Positions 15,683 to 17,263 of a DNA stretch of 17,263 nt are shown here, piece after piece (within the stretch, counting starts at the first letter, position 1; every line of letters starts with the position of its first letter). The notes beneath the pieces are model-generated. The model was not told the DNA's origin. It worked only from the letters and a program-made list of their open reading frames with translations, and searched no databases. The position numbers and the translations under genes are program-made. Source of the DNA: JAMCRM01 sp041685075 (GTDB taxonomy: Bacteria; Acidobacteriota; Terriglobia; Bryobacterales; Bryobacteraceae); contig JAWLGN010000096.1 in NCBI GenBank assembly GCA_041685075.1, positions 1 to 17,263 on the forward strand, read 5' to 3'.

Positions 15683-16690
15683 ATGCGCAAGGTTCCCCTG
15701 ATTGAATCACTCCGCATCATCGGGCGCGGGTCGCTGAACTGGATCGCCCGGCGGCCTATCGTCGTCTCGTTCGAGGTGACCGACTCCTGCACCTGCTGGT
15801 GCAAGCACTGCGACCACGGCGGTCCGCGCGATACTTCCAAGAACCTGAAGCCCCCCGATTACCGGCGCTACATGGAGGCGCTGCGGCCCTGCGTAGTGCA
15901 GGTCTCCGGCGGCGAGCCGCTGATGCGCAAGGACCTGGTCGAGATCGTCCGCAGCATCCACGGTGGAAGCCGCCTGCCCTACACCATCCTGGTCTCGAAT
16001 TGGTCCCTCATGACCGAGGAGAAATACCTGGCGCTGCGGGAGGCCGGCATCTACCAGTTTTCCGTCAGCCTGGACTTTCCCGACGAGCGGCACGACCAGT
16101 TTCGCCGCCACCCGGGCCTGTACAAGCGGCTCAGCCAGTTGATGCCGCGCCTGGCCGCCCTGGGGCACGACGACATCGTGCTGAACTGCTGCATCACGAG
16201 TGAGAACCTGGGGGAGATCAACGCCCTTGCGGACAAGGCGCGGGAGTGGGGCGTTAACCTGTGTTACAGCGCCTACTCGGCGCGGCGCACCGGCTGCCGC
16301 GACCTGTTCCTGACCTCGCCCGAACAGGTCGCGCGGCTCCACCGCGAACTCGACCGCGTGGAAGCGCGCCGCGACAGCACCAACTGGATCGTCAACTCCC
16401 CCAGTACCCTGGCCGCCACGCGCCGGTATTTCGAAAACGGCGGCGCGCCCGGCTGCAAGGCGGGGCTGCGCTTCCTGGTGGTGACCGCCGACGGCGCGCT
16501 CCAGCCCTGCTCCATGCAGTTCAAGCGCTATGGGCTGGAAGAGCAGGACCGCATGGTGCGAGAGTTCACCTGCACCAACGACTGCGACCAGTGCTACGTT
16601 TCCATTCGCTCCTATCTGGATAAGAGCTTCCCCGTGCTGTTGAAAGAGAACGTCTCGGAGTTCTTCTCCTTCAAGACCGCAGCGCAATAA
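15683..16690 (+). CDS. radical SAM protein with Twitch/SPASM-like C-terminus (second of a pair)
   Basis: A 335-aa radical SAM enzyme. Its cluster motif is DSCTCWCKHCDHGG: Cys36, 40 and 43 make CxxxCxxC, with an extra Cys38 inside. SAM-binding VQVSGGEPLMRKDL follows (73-85), then ILVSNWSLM and FSVSLDFPDERHD. The C-terminal part has Cys258 (GCKAGLRFLVVTADG), Cys276 (LQPCSMQF), Cys297, Cys301 and Cys304 (CTNDCDQC), consistent with an auxiliary Fe-S cluster of the Twitch/SPASM kind. The N-terminal LRIIGRG is shared with the first radical SAM protein (LRMIARG), but the two differ widely elsewhere and are not a recent duplication. Same strand, 126 bp downstream of the first; probably functionally linked. 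Substrate unknown. Confidence 0.9.
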   Translation: MRKVPLIESLRIIGRGSLNWIARRPIVVSFEVTDSCTCWCKHCDHGGPRDTSKNLKPPDYRRYMEALRPCVVQVSGGEPLMRKDLVEIVRSIHGGSRLPYTILVSNWSLMTEEKYLALREAGIYQFSVSLDFPDERHDQFRRHPGLYKRLSQLMPRLAALGHDDIVLNCCITSENLGEINALADKAREWGVNLCYSAYSARRTGCRDLFLTSPEQVARLHRELDRVEARRDSTNWIVNSPSTLAATRRYFENGGAPGCKAGLRFLVVTADGALQPCSMQFKRYGLEEQDRMVREFTCTNDCDQCYVSIRSYLDKSFPVLLKENVSEFFSFKTAAQ

Positions 16691-16697
16691 GGGGTGG

Positions 16698-16717
16698 GGC
16701 GGGGTTGAAGCCCCGCC
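16698..16717. terminator. GC-rich hairpin, probable bidirectional terminator between convergent genes
   Basis: GGCGGGG-TTGAAG-CCCCGCC: a perfect 7-bp, all-GC stem with a 6-base loop in the 27-bp gap between the radical SAM gene 2 stop (16690) and the isocitrate dehydrogenase stop (16718). Its place between convergent stop codons suggests it ends both transcripts. It lacks a clear U-tract on either side, so termination may be weak or Rho-assisted. Confidence 0.6.
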
Positions 16718-17263
16718 TTATGCCACCGCGCCGGATTGCATGTTCGCCACGATGGCGCGCGCAAACTCGCTGGTTTTCACCTTCACCGCGCCTTCCATCT
16801 GGCGGTGCAGGTCGTAGGTGACGGTCTTCTGCGCGATGGTGGCCCCAATGGCTCGCTCGATGACCGCCGCCACGGGCTTCCAGCCCATGTACTCGAACAT
16901 CATGGCGCCGCTCAGAATCACGCTCAGCGGGTTGATGACGTCCTGATCGGCGTACTTGGGGGCCGTGCCGTGGGTGGCTTCGAAGACCCCGTATTGGTCC
17001 CCGATGTTGGCTCCGGGCGCCATCCCCAGGCCGCCCACCTGCGCCGCACAGGCATCCGAGAGGTAGTCGCCGTTGAGGTTCGGGGTGGCCACCACGTCGT
17101 ACTCGTCCGGGCGCAGCAGCACCTGCTGGAACATGGAATCGGCGATGCGGTCCTTCACCAGCACCTTGCCGTCGGGCAGGGGGTTGGATCCCAGTTCGGC
17201 TTCCGTGATGCAGACGTCGGCGAACTCCTCCTTCACCAGCTCATAACCCCAGTCGCGGAAGGC
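16718..17263 (-). CDS. icd: NADP-dependent isocitrate dehydrogenase, C-terminal part (runs off the right edge)
   Basis: The last 181 codons of a TCA-cycle isocitrate dehydrogenase that oxidatively decarboxylates isocitrate to 2-oxoglutarate. The frame is open to the window edge (AFRDWGYELVKEEF), so the 5' part lies outside. It aligns by eye with E. coli Icd: NLNGDYLSDACAAQVGG holds the two metal-binding Asp (Asp307/Asp311 in E. coli), and FEATHGTAPKYADQD plus TYDLHRQM hold the NADP determinants Lys344, Tyr345, Tyr391 and Arg395. These indicate NADP rather than NAD use. It is convergent with radical SAM gene 2. Confidence 0.95.
   Translation of the reverse strand, partial: AFRDWGYELVKEEFADVCITEAELGSNPLPDGKVLVKDRIADSMFQQVLLRPDEYDVVATPNLNGDYLSDACAAQVGGLGMAPGANIGDQYGVFEATHGTAPKYADQDVINPLSVILSGAMMFEYMGWKPVAAVIERAIGATIAQKTVTYDLHRQMEGAVKVKTSEFARAIVANMQSGAVA

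Noticed and set aside
14504..16690. The radical SAM pair as HpnH-type hopanoid enzymes
   Set aside because: The sequence around the cluster motif (CNLSCAYCNEYD and CTCWCKHCDHGG) does not resemble the HpnH pattern I know, and no hopanoid genes are adjacent.

Overview
This is a GC-rich bacterial chromosomal window with tightly packed genes and no insertion sequence, phage gene or CRISPR array that I can see. It looks like core or near-core chromosome. High GC, many acidobacterial-looking proteins (a Tat-exported sugar isomerase-like protein, a GT4 glycosyltransferase, radical SAM pairs) and a complex I operon without the NADH-input module suggest Acidobacteriota, possibly Solibacter/Bryobacter-like. 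That placement is inference from protein style, not from a marker gene.

Layout. (1) Positions 1-9534, minus strand: a respiratory complex I operon read from right to left as nuoC-D-I-J-K-L-M-N-H, followed 43 bp later by tRNA-Phe(GAA). The genes overlap or lie at most 13 bp apart, so this is one transcription unit. It carries the quinone-side and membrane proton-pumping subunits. nuoA and nuoB are not upstream of nuoC, nuoE/F/G are absent, and nuoH sits at the end instead of between G and I. (2) 9632-10555, minus strand: a Tat-signal TIM-barrel isomerase/epimerase-like protein. It is divergent from (3) a thioredoxin-reductase-like flavoprotein (10630-11520, plus strand); a perfect 13-bp palindrome lies between them. 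(4) 11730-13304, plus strand: a soluble PAS-histidine kinase with a C-terminal receiver. (5) 13313-14407, minus strand: a GT4 glycosyltransferase convergent with the kinase and divergent from (6) two consecutive radical SAM proteins (14504-15556 and 15683-16690, plus strand), each with a Cys-rich SPASM/Twitch-like C-terminus and a small open frame between them. (7) 16718 to the right edge, minus strand: the C-terminal part of NADP-dependent isocitrate dehydrogenase, separated from the radical SAM genes by a strong GC hairpin.

Functionally, the left half encodes the proton-pumping arm of respiration. The right half is a set of short units, of which the glycosyltransferase plus radical SAM pair is the least explained and the best candidate for undescribed biology. 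No gene-free stretch exceeds 300 bp; the longest is about 209 bp, upstream of the kinase.
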